Source of the DNA: Planomonospora_B alba
GTDB taxonomy: Bacteria > Actinomycetota > Actinomycetes > Streptosporangiales > Streptosporangiaceae
Reading direction: 5' to 3'
Assembly: GCF_039534085.1 (NCBI RefSeq)
Contig: NZ_BAAAUT010000036.1
Coordinates: 16,579 to 80,578, forward strand
DNA length: 64,000 bases
A program made the position numbers and the translations under genes. Positions 7,644 to 16,425 of this stretch are shown here, piece after piece. How positions within the stretch are numbered: the stretch's first letter is position 1; every line of letters begins with the position of its first letter. The notes below the pieces were generated by a model. That model worked only from the letters and a program-made list of their open reading frames with translations, was not told where the DNA came from and made no database searches.

Positions 7644-8519
7644 GTGCTGCGTGTGGTGGTCGATCCGGAGGTGCCCGCGGAGGCCGCCAACCTCATGCGC
7701 CGGAACGGGCCGCTGCTGTCCCGGTTCCACCGCGGCTGGAATCCCGAGGCGCGCGACAACGCCCGCATCCCCGGCCCGGTCGCGGGCGTCTTCGGCCTGA
7801 CCGTGGCGCTGGCGGGGGTGACCTTCATCGCCGTGGGCGCCGGGGCGGCGCCCCTGTTCCTCCTGGTGGGCATGGAGCTGTTCGCCATGGCCGTCCTGTA
7901 CGTCGTCAGAAGGCCCACCCCCGCCGACTCCCTGGAGCGGGTGCTGTACCGCCACGCCCAGCAGTGGCGGGGCCGCTTCCTGGTCCTGGAGGACTTCGAC
8001 CCGCCCTCCAGGCACCTGCTCGGCCGGGTCCAGCAGGCGATCGACCAGGTCCTGCGCTCGCGGGTCAACACCATGGGCCTGCTGGACAGCGTCCGCAACT
8101 CGGTGATGCTGCCCGCCGAGGAGTGGGAGATCGCCCGGCTGCTGGCCAAGCTCTCGGCCCTGCGGCTCCGCCACCGCGGCCTGGTCCGCGGCGGGCGGAC
8201 CCCGGAGGTGGCCGCCGCGGTGGAGCCGCTGGAGCGGGCGCTGGCCGCCAGCGAGGCCGCCGTCGTCGCCCGGGTCGAGGCCCTGGAGCGCTACGCCGCC
8301 CACGTCGCCGAGGCCGAGCGCGCGATGCTCTCCCACCACCAGATCGAGGCGCTCCGCGCCCACCTGCCGGAGTACGAGCAGCTCGTCGCCGAGGCCGGCG
8401 CGGGGAGGTTCATGGCCCCGGAGATCGGGCACCTGGCGCAGGACGCCGACCGGTTGCGGCGGGCGCTGGACGAGAGCATCCGCTCGGCCCATGAGGCGTT
8501 CCGCTATCTCGATGGATAG
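7644..8519 (+). CDS. Membrane-anchored coiled-coil protein of unknown function, paralogue A
   Basis: The protein has 291 residues: a short head (MLRVVVDPEVPAEAANLMRR), two membrane helices at about 58-100, and a long, charged, helical C-terminal region with heptad-like Leu/Ala/Glu spacing. It is clearly related to the next gene, sharing VDPEVPAE, NSVMLPAxEWEIARLLAKL and SIRSAHEAFRYLDG. I chose the GTG at 7644 because it aligns exactly with the start of the neighbour and has GGAGGGA upstream; an ATG at 7611 is the alternative. I recognise no named family. The topology suggests an inner-membrane hairpin with a cytoplasmic coiled coil. Confidence 0.8.
   Translation: MLRVVVDPEVPAEAANLMRRNGPLLSRFHRGWNPEARDNARIPGPVAGVFGLTVALAGVTFIAVGAGAAPLFLLVGMELFAMAVLYVVRRPTPADSLERVLYRHAQQWRGRFLVLEDFDPPSRHLLGRVQQAIDQVLRSRVNTMGLLDSVRNSVMLPAEEWEIARLLAKLSALRLRHRGLVRGGRTPEVAAAVEPLERALAASEAAVVARVEALERYAAHVAEAERAMLSHHQIEALRAHLPEYEQLVAEAGAGRFMAPEIGHLAQDADRLRRALDESIRSAHEAFRYLDG
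8226..8323 (+). repeat. 98-base direct repeat, copy 1
   Basis: Identical base for base to 9169-9266. It covers the coiled-coil segment PLERALAASEAAVVARVEAL and beyond in paralogue A, while the flanking coding sequence of the two genes differs clearly. Confidence 0.95.
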
Positions 8520-8577
8520 TCGAAAATATAAGATTTCTTGACCACGGTCCGACCGCGGGAAAGGGGAGAGCGAACCG

Positions 8578-9483
8578 GTGCAGTATGTGGCGGTCGATCC
8601 CGAGGTGCCTGCGGAGATCGCCGAGCTGTTCCGCAGGAACGCCTCCCTGCTGTCCCGCATCCGCGCCGGCTGGGCCCCCGAGCCGGAGGCCGCCCCGTCC
8701 CGGCTTCCGGTCCGGGCGCTGCAGGTCGTCGGGGCGGTCACGGCGCTCCTGCTGGTGGGCGTCGGCGTCACGGCCGACGGGGGCGGGCACACCGGCGTGT
8801 TCGTGGCCGCGCTGCTGGTCTTCGTGGTCTTCATCGGCCACCTCACCGCCCAGGAGCCCCTGGACGCGGGCGACCCCGAGCAGGACCTCTACCGCAACGC
8901 GCGCTGGTACGCCGACCGCTACCTGCTCCCCGAGGACTTCGACGCCCCCGCCGAGGAGCTGCGCGAGCGGACCCGCAGGGCCGTCGAGTACGTGCTCAGG
9001 TCGCAGGTCAACGCCGCCGGGATGCTCGACGACGCGCGCAACTCGGTGATGCTCCCGGCCCAGGAGTGGGAGATCGCCCGGTTGCTCGCCAAGCTCTCGG
9101 CCCTGCGCCGGGAGCACCACGACCTCGCCGTCGACGGCGACTCCCCCGAGGTGGCCGCCGCGCTGGAACCGCTGGAGCGGGCGCTGGCCGCCAGCGAGGC
9201 CGCCGTCGTCGCCCGGGTCGAGGCCCTGGAGCGCTACGCCGCCCACGTCGCCGAGGCCGAGCGCGCCTTCCTGGCCCACCAGCGGATCGAGCTGCTCCGC
9301 TCCCGGCTGCCCAAGTACGAGGAGCTGCTGGCCGAGACGGGCGCCGACGCGCTCGCCGTACCGGAGATCGACCATCTGGCGCGGGACGCCGGGCAGCTGG
9401 AGCAGGCGCTGCGGGCCAGCATCCGCTCCGCGCACGAGGCGTTCCGCTACCTGGACGGCCCTCCGACTGAAGGTGATAAGTAG
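8578..9483 (+). CDS. Membrane-anchored coiled-coil protein of unknown function, paralogue B
   Basis: This 301-residue paralogue starts at a GTG with GGGGAGAGCGAACC upstream, 58 bases after gene A. It has the same plan as A: head VDPEVPAEIAELFRRNASLLSRI, two membrane helices at about 48-92, then a helical tail ending RSAHEAFRYLDG plus a short acidic end. The membrane part has diverged most and the coiled-coil part least. It is probably the second gene of an operon A-B-DCC-pcp. The function is unknown. A pair of related proteins suggests a hetero-oligomer at the membrane, which is inference. Confidence 0.8.
   Translation: MQYVAVDPEVPAEIAELFRRNASLLSRIRAGWAPEPEAAPSRLPVRALQVVGAVTALLLVGVGVTADGGGHTGVFVAALLVFVVFIGHLTAQEPLDAGDPEQDLYRNARWYADRYLLPEDFDAPAEELRERTRRAVEYVLRSQVNAAGMLDDARNSVMLPAQEWEIARLLAKLSALRREHHDLAVDGDSPEVAAALEPLERALAASEAAVVARVEALERYAAHVAEAERAFLAHQRIELLRSRLPKYEELLAETGADALAVPEIDHLARDAGQLEQALRASIRSAHEAFRYLDGPPTEGDK
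9169..9266 (+). repeat. 98-base direct repeat, copy 2
   Basis: Second copy of the perfect repeat at 8226-8323, in the same reading frame of paralogue B. Identity at synonymous positions too points to recent gene conversion. Confidence 0.95.
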
Positions 9484-9492
9484 GGTTTGTCT

Positions 9493-9870
9493 ATGACAAA
9501 TCGACCAGTGCTGATCTATGACGGCGACTGCGCGTTCTGCACGGCGAGCGTGCGCTTCGCCGAGCGGTGGATCGGCGTCCGGGCCCGCGTGACGCCCTGG
9601 CAGCTCGCCGACCTGCCCGCGCTCGGGACCACGGCCGAACGGGCGGACCGCGAGGTGCTCTGGATCGAGCACGGCCGGGTGTACGGCGGGGCGCAGGCCG
9701 CCGCCCGGCTGCTGGTGGCCGCGGGAGGGCCGTGGCGCGCGCTGGGGCACGCGCTCCGGGTGCCCCCGCTGCGCTGGGCGGCGCACGGCCTCTACCGGCT
9801 GGTCGCGGCCAACCGGCACCGCCTGCCGGGCGGCACCCCCGCCTGTTCGCTCCCGGCGGCCCGGCGATGA
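9493..9870 (+). CDS. DCC-family thiol-disulfide oxidoreductase (DUF393)
   Basis: The small protein (125 residues) opens PVLIYDGDCAFCTASVRF, which carries the DxDCxxC signature that names the DCC family. It continues with RVTPWQLADLP and a C-terminal half rich in Arg and hydrophobic residues (LGHALRVPPLRWAAHGLYRLV). The family is predicted to do thiol-disulfide exchange, but substrates are mostly unknown. I chose the ATG at 9493; a TTG at 9487 is nearer the AAGGTGA ribosome site and cannot be excluded. It overlaps the next gene by 4 bases, so translation of the two is probably coupled. Confidence 0.85.
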   Translation: MTNRPVLIYDGDCAFCTASVRFAERWIGVRARVTPWQLADLPALGTTAERADREVLWIEHGRVYGGAQAAARLLVAAGGPWRALGHALRVPPLRWAAHGLYRLVAANRHRLPGGTPACSLPAARR

Positions 9871-10487
9871 GGGCCCTGCTGACGGGCTTCGAGCCCTTCG
9901 ACGGTGCGGCCGTCAACCCGTCGTGGGAGGCGGTCCGGCTGGTGCCGGGCGTGCAGACCGCATTGCTGCCGTGCGAGTTCGGCACCTCCCTGGAGCGGCT
10001 GCGCGCGGTGATGCTGGAGTACGAGCCCGAGGTCGTCGTCTGCGTCGGGCAGGCCGGCGGTCGGGCCGACGTCACCGTCGAGCGGGTCGCGCTCAACCTC
10101 GACGACGCCCGCATCCCCGACAACGCGGGCGAGCAGCCGGTGGACCGGCCGGTGGTGCCCGGCGGCCCGGCCGCCTACTTCGCCACGCTGCCGGTGAAGG
10201 CCTGCGTGGCGGCGGCCCGGAAGGCGGGGGTGCCGGCGAGCGTGTCGCACAGCGCGGGCACGTTCGTCTGCAACCACGTCTTCTACGGTCTCATGCACCT
10301 GATCGCCACCGAGTTCCCGCAGGTCCGCGGCGGCTTCGTGCACGTTCCGTTCACCCCAGGGCAGGTCCTCGACCACGCCGGCCCGTCCATGCCGAGCGCG
10401 CTGGTCGCCGAGGCGCTGACCGCGATCGTGACGGCCGCCGTCATGGTCCGCGACGATCTGCGCCTGACGGGCGGCTCCCTGCACTGA
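9867..10487 (+). CDS. pcp: Pyroglutamyl-peptidase I
   Basis: Pcp removes N-terminal pyroglutamate from peptides in the cytoplasm. The 206-residue product has the family start RALLTGFEPFDG. The catalytic triad is visible: Glu in VTVERVALN, Cys in SAGTFVCNHVFYGLMH and His in GGFVHVPFTPGQ. Its ATG overlaps the stop of the DCC gene (ATGA). The length is normal. The pairing with a thiol oxidoreductase may matter, because Pcp is a cysteine peptidase that needs a reduced thiol; that link is inference. Confidence 0.95.
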   Translation: MRALLTGFEPFDGAAVNPSWEAVRLVPGVQTALLPCEFGTSLERLRAVMLEYEPEVVVCVGQAGGRADVTVERVALNLDDARIPDNAGEQPVDRPVVPGGPAAYFATLPVKACVAAARKAGVPASVSHSAGTFVCNHVFYGLMHLIATEFPQVRGGFVHVPFTPGQVLDHAGPSMPSALVAEALTAIVTAAVMVRDDLRLTGGSLH

Positions 10488-10566
10488 CGGCGGGGCGCGG
10501 CGGGGCACGGCCGGGGCGCGGGAACGCCGACGGGGGCATCCCCGGCCGCGCACCGGGGCGCGGCGG

Positions 10567-11610
10567 CTACAGCGGCACGCCGTACACGACGCGGCGGCCG
10601 GCGAACTCGGTCACGCTCCACACCTGCCCGCGCCCGCGGACGCAGGTGAGGTCCTCCGGCCCCACCGGGTACGGCCGGCGGGTGAGCTTGTCGCCCGCCA
10701 CGATCAGCGTGCCGTTCCCCGCCGACCCGGCGCTCTGGCTGAGGTACCAGGTGCCCTTGTGGGACAGGGCGCCCTGGATCTTGGCGCCGGGCAGCGCGTA
10801 GGCGTCGAGCGCGGCGGCGACGCCGTCCGCCCCGGCCCGCAGCGTGCCGTCGGGGTCCAGCGCCCAGCGGGCCACCCGGCCGGTCCTGCCGGGCTCGTCG
10901 ACGTACTCGCCGGAGATCAGCAGGTCGGGGTCGGCGCTGCGGTCGATCGCGGCGAAGGAGAACCGGGCGGCCTTGGTGGTCGTGGCCCACGCGCCGGTCT
11001 GCGGCATCACGTAGCGGTAGCCGAAGGCGTTGTACACCCCTCCGCTCCGGCCGATCTCCTCGCCCGCCTCGCCGTCCACCTCGAAGATCTGCCGGACGTC
11101 GAAGACCCGGAGGCCCCGGACGGTGTCGGCGACGTAGACCAGGTCGCCGTACCAGGCGATGCCTCCGGCGTGGATGTCGATCGGGACGATGTCGCCGTCG
11201 GCGCGGGCCTCGACGAGCAGGACGTGCCGGTAGCGCAGGGTCGCCGCGTTCAGGAAGGTCAGGCGCACGCCCCGCTCGCCGTCCTCGGGCCGGTAGTACC
11301 AGCTCACCACGTACACGTTCCCGCCGGTGCCCGCGTCGGAGGAGCAGGTCAGGCCCTGCGGGTACCAGTAGGAGACGGCGTTGTCGGCGGCGTCGAAGCA
11401 GTACCAGTCCACCGGCCGGGGCCGCATCGAGCCGAACGCCCCGCTGCCGGTGGGCCCCCGCCGGGTGGCGGCCCGGTTGGCCCTGGCCAGCACGGTCTCC
11501 AGCGGCACCCGCTTCAGCTCCCGCTCCAGCGCCTGGATCCCGGCGCCGAACCGGTCGTCGGCCCGTCTCAGCTCGAACGGCCCCGCCGGCACGGCCTTCA
11601 TCGCGCTCAT
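10567..11610 (-). CDS. Hypothetical beta-propeller-like protein
   Basis: This 347-residue protein has no signal peptide or membrane helix. It is rich in short beta-type strands with repeating patterns such as NVYVVSWYYRPEDG, GIAWYGDLVYVADTVRGLRVFDV and KGTWYLSQSAG, which suggests a propeller of the kind found in quinoprotein-like or lactonase-like domains. I do not recognise a named family. The ATG ends at 11610 and is preceded by CGGGAGGAGTTCC, a strong ribosome site. It stands alone, convergent with pcp. Confidence 0.75.
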   Translation of the reverse strand: MSAMKAVPAGPFELRRADDRFGAGIQALERELKRVPLETVLARANRAATRRGPTGSGAFGSMRPRPVDWYCFDAADNAVSYWYPQGLTCSSDAGTGGNVYVVSWYYRPEDGERGVRLTFLNAATLRYRHVLLVEARADGDIVPIDIHAGGIAWYGDLVYVADTVRGLRVFDVRQIFEVDGEAGEEIGRSGGVYNAFGYRYVMPQTGAWATTTKAARFSFAAIDRSADPDLLISGEYVDEPGRTGRVARWALDPDGTLRAGADGVAAALDAYALPGAKIQGALSHKGTWYLSQSAGSAGNGTLIVAGDKLTRRPYPVGPEDLTCVRGRGQVWSVTEFAGRRVVYGVPL

Positions 11611-11730
11611 GGAACTCCTCCCGTCCCGCCCAGTCTGGCGGATCAAGGTATGGAATTCATGAGTATTCCGGGTGGCTCCCTTTTATGATCATCCGGGCCC
11701 GGCGGGCCGCCGCCCGGCCCGGACGGGCGG

Positions 11731-13149
11731 TCAGAGCGGCCAGGTGTGCACGGGCGCGCCGGTCAGCGCCAGCTCCCGGTAGCGGGTGACCATCCGGGCC
11801 CGGTCCCCGCCCGCCGCCTCCAGCGCCCGGCGCTGCCAGACCGACCCGGTACGGCGCCGCGTGACGCGCTCCCGGATCACGTCCAGCGTCCGCCCGATCT
11901 CGTCCTGCTCCACTCCCACCCGGTCGAGGCCGGCCGCGGCGACCGGGAGCAGGTCCAGGGCGAGCCGGGCCGCCGGGGTCTCCCCCGACCGGCCGGGCCA
12001 GGCCAGGGAGGCGTCCAGGCCGTCGATCGCCGCCCGGTAGAAGTTGCGGTAGGCGGAGGAGAAGGCGAAGTCCTCGACCGGCTCGACGGCCAGCTCCGCG
12101 GTGAGGCCGAGCAGGAACGCGGCGTTGGCCGCCATGTCGGCCGGGGTCGGCCCGGCGGGCAGCGCGCGCATCTCCACCCGCAGGTGGCCGCCGCCCGCCG
12201 GGTCGTAGACCGGCCGGTTCCACTGCCAGACCGTGCCCTGGTGGAGGCGGAGCTCGGCCAGCCGGGGCGCCGGGCCGTCCTCCTCGCGGGAGGTCATCGG
12301 CAGCAACGGCTCGTAGTCGCGCACGCACGCCTCGAACAGCTCCTCGGCGCCCTTCACCCAGCCGGAGCCGAAGGCCACCCGCCGGTCGCGGCGGCCGAGC
12401 CGTTCCAGGTCGCGGTCGTCGGCGGCCTCCTCGAAGAGCGCGATGCGGGTCTCCTCCCAGAGCCTGCGGCCCAGGAAGGCCGGGGAGTTGCCGCTGACCG
12501 CCAGGACCGGCCCCATGGCCAGCTGCGCGGCGTTGTAGACGCGGGCGAAGTCGGCGGGAGGGGTGCGCAGGTGGACCTGCCAGGAGGTGTTGGCGCTCTC
12601 CAGGATCACGCCCTCGACCTCCAGCTCCAGCTGCTCCACCCCGTGGATGCGCACCCGGAACGGCTCGCTCCGCAGCCGCCGCATGCCGCGGCTCATCGCC
12701 CGGTAGCGGCTCTCGTCGCTCATCGCCGCGTGGGTGAAGTCGAACTCGTGCAGGGTGGGCAGGATCCCGATCGCCACCGCCTGCCCGCCGTGCTCGGCCG
12801 CCGCCGCGTCCACCACGGAGAGCGTCTCGTGCAGCTCCTTCTCCAGCGCGGCGAAGGGCCGGCCCGCCAGCGGGAGCGGGGTGAGGTTGATCTCCAGGTT
12901 GAACCGGCCCAGCTCAAGGGTGAGCCGGTCGTCCCCGGCGGTGTCGCGCACCTCGTGGTTGCACGGGAGCGGCCGGCCATCGGGTGTGATCAGGAACAGC
13001 TCCAGCTCGGCCCCGATGGTCGCCGGACCCGTCCCGAACCCCGGCCGGGCCAGCAGCTCGCGGAGCTCCGCGAGCTGCTCGGCCAGGCGCTCCCCGAAGT
13101 GCGCGAACTCCGCCTCCGAGAACCGGTCCTTGTCGAGTTGCTGCCCCAT
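11731..13149 (-). CDS. Glutamate--cysteine ligase family protein (GCS2-like)
   Basis: The 472-residue protein has the ATP-grasp-like fold markers of the GCS2 family: TIGAELELFLITPDGRPLP near 45, FNLEINLTPLPL near 85, a central ANTSWQVHLR and a C-terminal LRVEMRALPAGPT with Arg and Glu that usually sit at the metal site. The family makes amide bonds between glutamate and amines or cysteine. Actinobacteria of this type usually use mycothiol and ergothioneine, so an ergothioneine-related EgtA-like role is possible, but no other egt gene is nearby. The start is the ATG at 13147-13149; a GTG lies directly before it. The SDR gene begins upstream on the same strand and ends 83 bases away. Confidence 0.85.
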   Translation of the reverse strand: MGQQLDKDRFSEAEFAHFGERLAEQLAELRELLARPGFGTGPATIGAELELFLITPDGRPLPCNHEVRDTAGDDRLTLELGRFNLEINLTPLPLAGRPFAALEKELHETLSVVDAAAAEHGGQAVAIGILPTLHEFDFTHAAMSDESRYRAMSRGMRRLRSEPFRVRIHGVEQLELEVEGVILESANTSWQVHLRTPPADFARVYNAAQLAMGPVLAVSGNSPAFLGRRLWEETRIALFEEAADDRDLERLGRRDRRVAFGSGWVKGAEELFEACVRDYEPLLPMTSREEDGPAPRLAELRLHQGTVWQWNRPVYDPAGGGHLRVEMRALPAGPTPADMAANAAFLLGLTAELAVEPVEDFAFSSAYRNFYRAAIDGLDASLAWPGRSGETPAARLALDLLPVAAAGLDRVGVEQDEIGRTLDVIRERVTRRRTGSVWQRRALEAAGGDRARMVTRYRELALTGAPVHTWPL

Positions 13150-13232
13150 CACACCGTCCGATCAATCAGTCGATTCGCGCTGCCACCCCCTTCTGTCCTG
13201 CCCGCCGCCGTCTAATCCGCACCCGGGGTAAA

Positions 13233-13937
13233 TCACCAGGGGACGACGCCGTCCTCGTCGTGGCAGAGGCCGCTCGGGCCGTCGTCGCCCAGCAGCGCCA
13301 GCCGTACGGCGACGGCCGCGCCCTGCTCGGGGGTGCGGTGGCCGGCGTGGGCGTTCATGTCCGTGGCGCAGTAGCCGGGGTCGGCCGCGTTGACCTTGAT
13401 CGGGGTTCCGGCCAGTTCCTTGGCGTAGACGACGGTGACCATGTTGAGCGCCGTCTTGGAGGAGTTGTAGGCCAGGTGGTTGCTCGCCCAGAACGGGTCC
13501 TGCGGGTCGCCGGCCCGGGTCAGGGAGCCCAGGCCGCTGGAGAGGTTCACGATCCGGGCGGCGGGCGCCCGGCGCAGCAGCGGGAGCACGGCGTTGGTGA
13601 CGGCGACCACCCCGAAGACGTTGGTCTCGTAGGTGGCGCGCATGGCCTCCACCGGGGTCGCGGCGGCGGCGGGGTCCTCCTGGGCGAGGAAGACCCCGGC
13701 GTTGTTGACGAGGACGTCGAGCAGGCCGTACTCCTCCTCGATCCACTCGGCGGCGGAGGAGACGGACTCGGCGGAGGTGACGTCGAGCCGGACGGAGCGG
13801 GCCCCGAGCTCCTGGGCGGCCCGCCGCCCCTGCTCGGCGTCCCTGGCGCCCACGATGACGGTCACGTCCCGCTCGGTGAGCAGCTTGGCGATGTGGTAGC
13901 CGATGCCCCTGTTGGCACCCGTGATGAGAGCGATCAT
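13233..13937 (-). CDS. Short-chain dehydrogenase/reductase (SDR)
   Basis: This 234-residue enzyme has the classical Rossmann start MIALITGANRGIGYHIAKLL (TGxxxGxG), the NNAG motif, catalytic Ser in NLSSGLGSL and the Tyr-x-x-x-Lys of LAYNSSKTALN. It ends GLCHDEDGVVPW. It reduces or oxidises an unknown alcohol or ketone with NAD(P). The start overlaps no gene and is 114 bases from the divergent regulator, a pairing that suggests control by that regulator. Confidence 0.92.
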   Translation of the reverse strand: MIALITGANRGIGYHIAKLLTERDVTVIVGARDAEQGRRAAQELGARSVRLDVTSAESVSSAAEWIEEEYGLLDVLVNNAGVFLAQEDPAAAATPVEAMRATYETNVFGVVAVTNAVLPLLRRAPAARIVNLSSGLGSLTRAGDPQDPFWASNHLAYNSSKTALNMVTVVYAKELAGTPIKVNAADPGYCATDMNAHAGHRTPEQGAAVAVRLALLGDDGPSGLCHDEDGVVPW

Positions 13938-14051
13938 GCCCGCCACCCTCGCCCCGGGGCGGGCCCGGGCGGGAGAGACCTCCGCAGGCTGGTATCCGCG
14001 GTACCACCCGCGGGCCGGGCGCGGGCCGCGGCGTCCGGCCATGCTGGAGGT

Positions 14052-14921
14052 GTGAACCGGAGTGAGCTCGCCGAATTCCTGCGCGACCGCCGCGCCCGCC
14101 TGACGCCCCGCGCGGCGGGGCTGCCCGACGGCGGGCGCAGGCGCACCCCCGGCCTGCGCCGCCAGGAGGTGGCCCAGCTCGCGGGCATGTCCGTCGACTA
14201 CTACATCCGCCTGGAGCAGGCGCGGGGGCCGCGCCCGTCCCGCCAGGTGCTCGGCGCGCTGGCCCGGGCGCTGATGCTGACCGCCGACGAGCGTGCGCAC
14301 CTGTTCCACCTGGCCGGCGAGGTCCCCGTGCCCGGCGGCCGCCCCTCGCGGGACGTGCCGGAGGGGGTGCTGAACATGCTGGCCTCGATGGAGGACGTGC
14401 CCGCGTACGTGATGGACGCCAAGTACGACATCCTGGCGTGGAACCCGCTGGCCGGCGCGCTCCTGGACGGCCTGGACCGGGCCGGTCCGGGCGACCGCAA
14501 CATGATCCGGCGGATCTTCCGCTCCCCGGGCCTGCGCGCCGGCCTGTGCGACGAGGTGTCGGGCCGCTTCGCCCGGGCGGCGGTCGCCGACCTGCGCGCC
14601 GCCGCGGCGCGCTACCCGGGCGACCCCTCGATCCGCGGCCTGGTGGCGGAGATGCTGGCCTCCAGCCCGGACTTCGCCCGGATGTGGGCGGAGCACGACG
14701 TGCGGGTCCAGCGCGACCACCGCAGCCGGATGCACCACCCGCTGGTCGGCTCGGTCGAGGTCGCCTGCCAGACGCTGCACGTCCCCGACCGCGACCAGCG
14801 CGTGGTGCTCTACACGACCGCTCCGGGCTCGCCCTCCCACGACGCCCTGCGGCTGCTGCGCATGCTCCTGTCCCAGGACGCGGGCACTCCGCTGTCCCAG
14901 GACGCGGACGCCCCGCGTTGA
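14052..14921 (+). CDS. XRE-family transcriptional regulator with MmyB-like ligand domain
   Basis: The 289-residue protein has an N-terminal helix-turn-helix (RRTPGLRRQEVAQLAGMSVDYYIRLEQARG, quoted here as one motif region at about 32-62) and a C-terminal MmyB-type PAS-like domain (YVMDAKYDILAWNPLAGALL near 120, HHPLVGSVEVACQTL near 235). MmyB-like regulators bind a small ligand, often fatty-acid-like, and commonly sit divergent to an SDR gene as here. The GTG at 14052 directly follows GGAGGT, a very short spacing. The tail contains a small repeat LLSQDAGTPLSQDADAP. Confidence 0.9.
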   Translation: MNRSELAEFLRDRRARLTPRAAGLPDGGRRRTPGLRRQEVAQLAGMSVDYYIRLEQARGPRPSRQVLGALARALMLTADERAHLFHLAGEVPVPGGRPSRDVPEGVLNMLASMEDVPAYVMDAKYDILAWNPLAGALLDGLDRAGPGDRNMIRRIFRSPGLRAGLCDEVSGRFARAAVADLRAAAARYPGDPSIRGLVAEMLASSPDFARMWAEHDVRVQRDHRSRMHHPLVGSVEVACQTLHVPDRDQRVVLYTTAPGSPSHDALRLLRMLLSQDAGTPLSQDADAPR

Positions 14922-14937
14922 GGACCGCCGCGGGCGC

Positions 14938-14974
14938 GGCGGCGCCCCAGCGGGGAGACCGCCGGGGCGCCGCC
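14938..14974. terminator. Bidirectional hairpin between convergent genes
   Basis: The 11-base-pair perfect stem GGCGGCGCCCC/GGGGCGCCGCC has a 15-base loop and lies between the regulator stop (14921) and the serine hydrolase stop (14992). There is no T-tract. Confidence 0.6.
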
Positions 14975-14991
14975 CGGCCGCTGCCGGGGCC

Positions 14992-16164
14992 TCAGCGGCC
15001 GCACAGCGCCCGGTCGACCAGCTCCTTCGCCGCCGCGTCGCTGTCGTCCCCGGTCATGCCGGTGGCGTACAGCACGGCCTGGCGGCGGGCGTCGCGCGTG
15101 AAGCCGACGTAGGTCGCGTAGCCGGGGATGCTCCCGCCGTGGCCCCAGCTCCTGACGCCGCAGGAGAGCTTCACCGACTCCAGGCCCAGGCCGTACCCGA
15201 GGCCGGGCACGCCCGTCTGCCGGGAGATGTCCACGAGGGTGGTCATCTCCCGGAGCTGCTCGGGGGCGAGCAGCTTCCCGCCGAGCAGCGCGGTGAAGAA
15301 CCTGCCGACGTCGGCCGTGGTGGAGATCATCTCTCCCGCCGCGCCCGCGAAGGAGGGGTTGAGCTCGGTGACGTCGACCAGCCTGCCGACCGGGTCGACG
15401 GTGCGCGGGAAGTAGCCCCGGGCGTGCGGGCCGGGGATCCTGACGGACGTGCCGGGCAGGAACGTGTCCCGCAGCCCGAGGGGCTTGAGGATGCGCCGGG
15501 CGACCTCCTCGCGGTAGGTGTTCCCGGTCGCCCTCTCGATGATCATTCCGGCGAGGATGTAGTTGGTGTTGGAGTACATCCAGCCCGCGCCGGGCGCGAA
15601 GTAGGGCGGGTTCGCCACCGCGGTCCGGACCAGCTGCTCGGGCGTGTAGGTGCGCCGGCCGTCCCGCAGGACGTCACCGCCGTCCTTCGGCATGCCCTCG
15701 GTCTGCAGGTAGTCGAACAGGCCGCTGGTGTGGTTGAGCAGCTGCCGGACGGTGATGCGCGACCCGCCGGGGACCAGGCCGGGCAGCCACCGCTCGACCG
15801 TGTCGTCCAGGGAGACCTTCCCCTCGGCGACCAGCTGCAGGACCACCGTGGCGGTGAAGGGCTTGGTGGTGCTGCCGATCCGGAACCGCCCGTTCTCCGG
15901 CACGGGCCGGCCGGTGCCGAGTCTCGCCGTGCCGCTCCGGCCGGTCCAGCGGCCGCGCTCGTCGCGGACCTCGGCCTGGGCGCCGACCGCCCCCTCCTTC
16001 ACGACCTTGCCCAGGGCCGCCTTCAGGGCGCCGCGGTCGGCCGCGGCGACCACGTCGTCACCGGTGTCCGCGGCGGCGGCCGCCGCCCACGCCGGGACGG
16101 CGGAGACGGTCAGCGCCGCCAGGACGGCGGCGGCGCGCAGGCGGCGGGGTCGCGTGGTCGTCAT
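14992..16164 (-). CDS. Secreted serine hydrolase of the beta-lactamase/D-Ala-D-Ala carboxypeptidase fold
   Basis: The 390-residue protein has a Sec signal peptide (residues 1 to about 33, ending AWAAAAAADT). The penicillin-binding-protein-like fold follows, with S-T-T-K as the SxxK nucleophile motif (RIGSTTKPF), Y-S-N in MYSNTNY and H-G-G near the C-terminus in place of K-T-G. This is the class C/esterase EstB-like pattern, so it may be a D-aminopeptidase, carboxypeptidase or esterase. One Cys pair is possible (SCGVRSW and the C-terminal RALCGR). The ATG ends at 16164 with GAGAGGAAC upstream. It is divergent from the two-component system. Confidence 0.88.
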   Translation of the reverse strand: MTTTRPRRLRAAAVLAALTVSAVPAWAAAAAADTGDDVVAAADRGALKAALGKVVKEGAVGAQAEVRDERGRWTGRSGTARLGTGRPVPENGRFRIGSTTKPFTATVVLQLVAEGKVSLDDTVERWLPGLVPGGSRITVRQLLNHTSGLFDYLQTEGMPKDGGDVLRDGRRTYTPEQLVRTAVANPPYFAPGAGWMYSNTNYILAGMIIERATGNTYREEVARRILKPLGLRDTFLPGTSVRIPGPHARGYFPRTVDPVGRLVDVTELNPSFAGAAGEMISTTADVGRFFTALLGGKLLAPEQLREMTTLVDISRQTGVPGLGYGLGLESVKLSCGVRSWGHGGSIPGYATYVGFTRDARRQAVLYATGMTGDDSDAAAKELVDRALCGR

Positions 16165-16412
16165 GGGTGTTCCTCTCGGTGGGGCGGGCCGGGACCGGCC
16201 CGCGGGATCTGCTCGGCGTGCCGGTCCCAGGCGGAGCGGCACGCCGACAAGCCTCCGCCGGGCGGGGTGGTCCGCGGAAGCGCGGAACGGACCGGCCTCG
16301 CCCCCTGCCTGCGGCGCCGCCGGAGGGCGGCCGGTACCTACGAAAGGAGGATGTCCGCCCGGCGAAGGTCGGCATTCGGCACGCGACGGTAATCAAGGGC
16401 GATATGTCCAGA

Positions 16413-16425
16413 TACGGTATGGCGC
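16413..16425 (+). promoter_or_regulatory. Possible leaderless promoter of the histidine kinase gene
   Basis: TACGGT (16413-16418) ends 7 bases before the GTG start, and no ribosome site precedes that start. This spacing fits a leaderless transcript starting at the GTG. No clear -35 box is seen. Confidence 0.35.
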
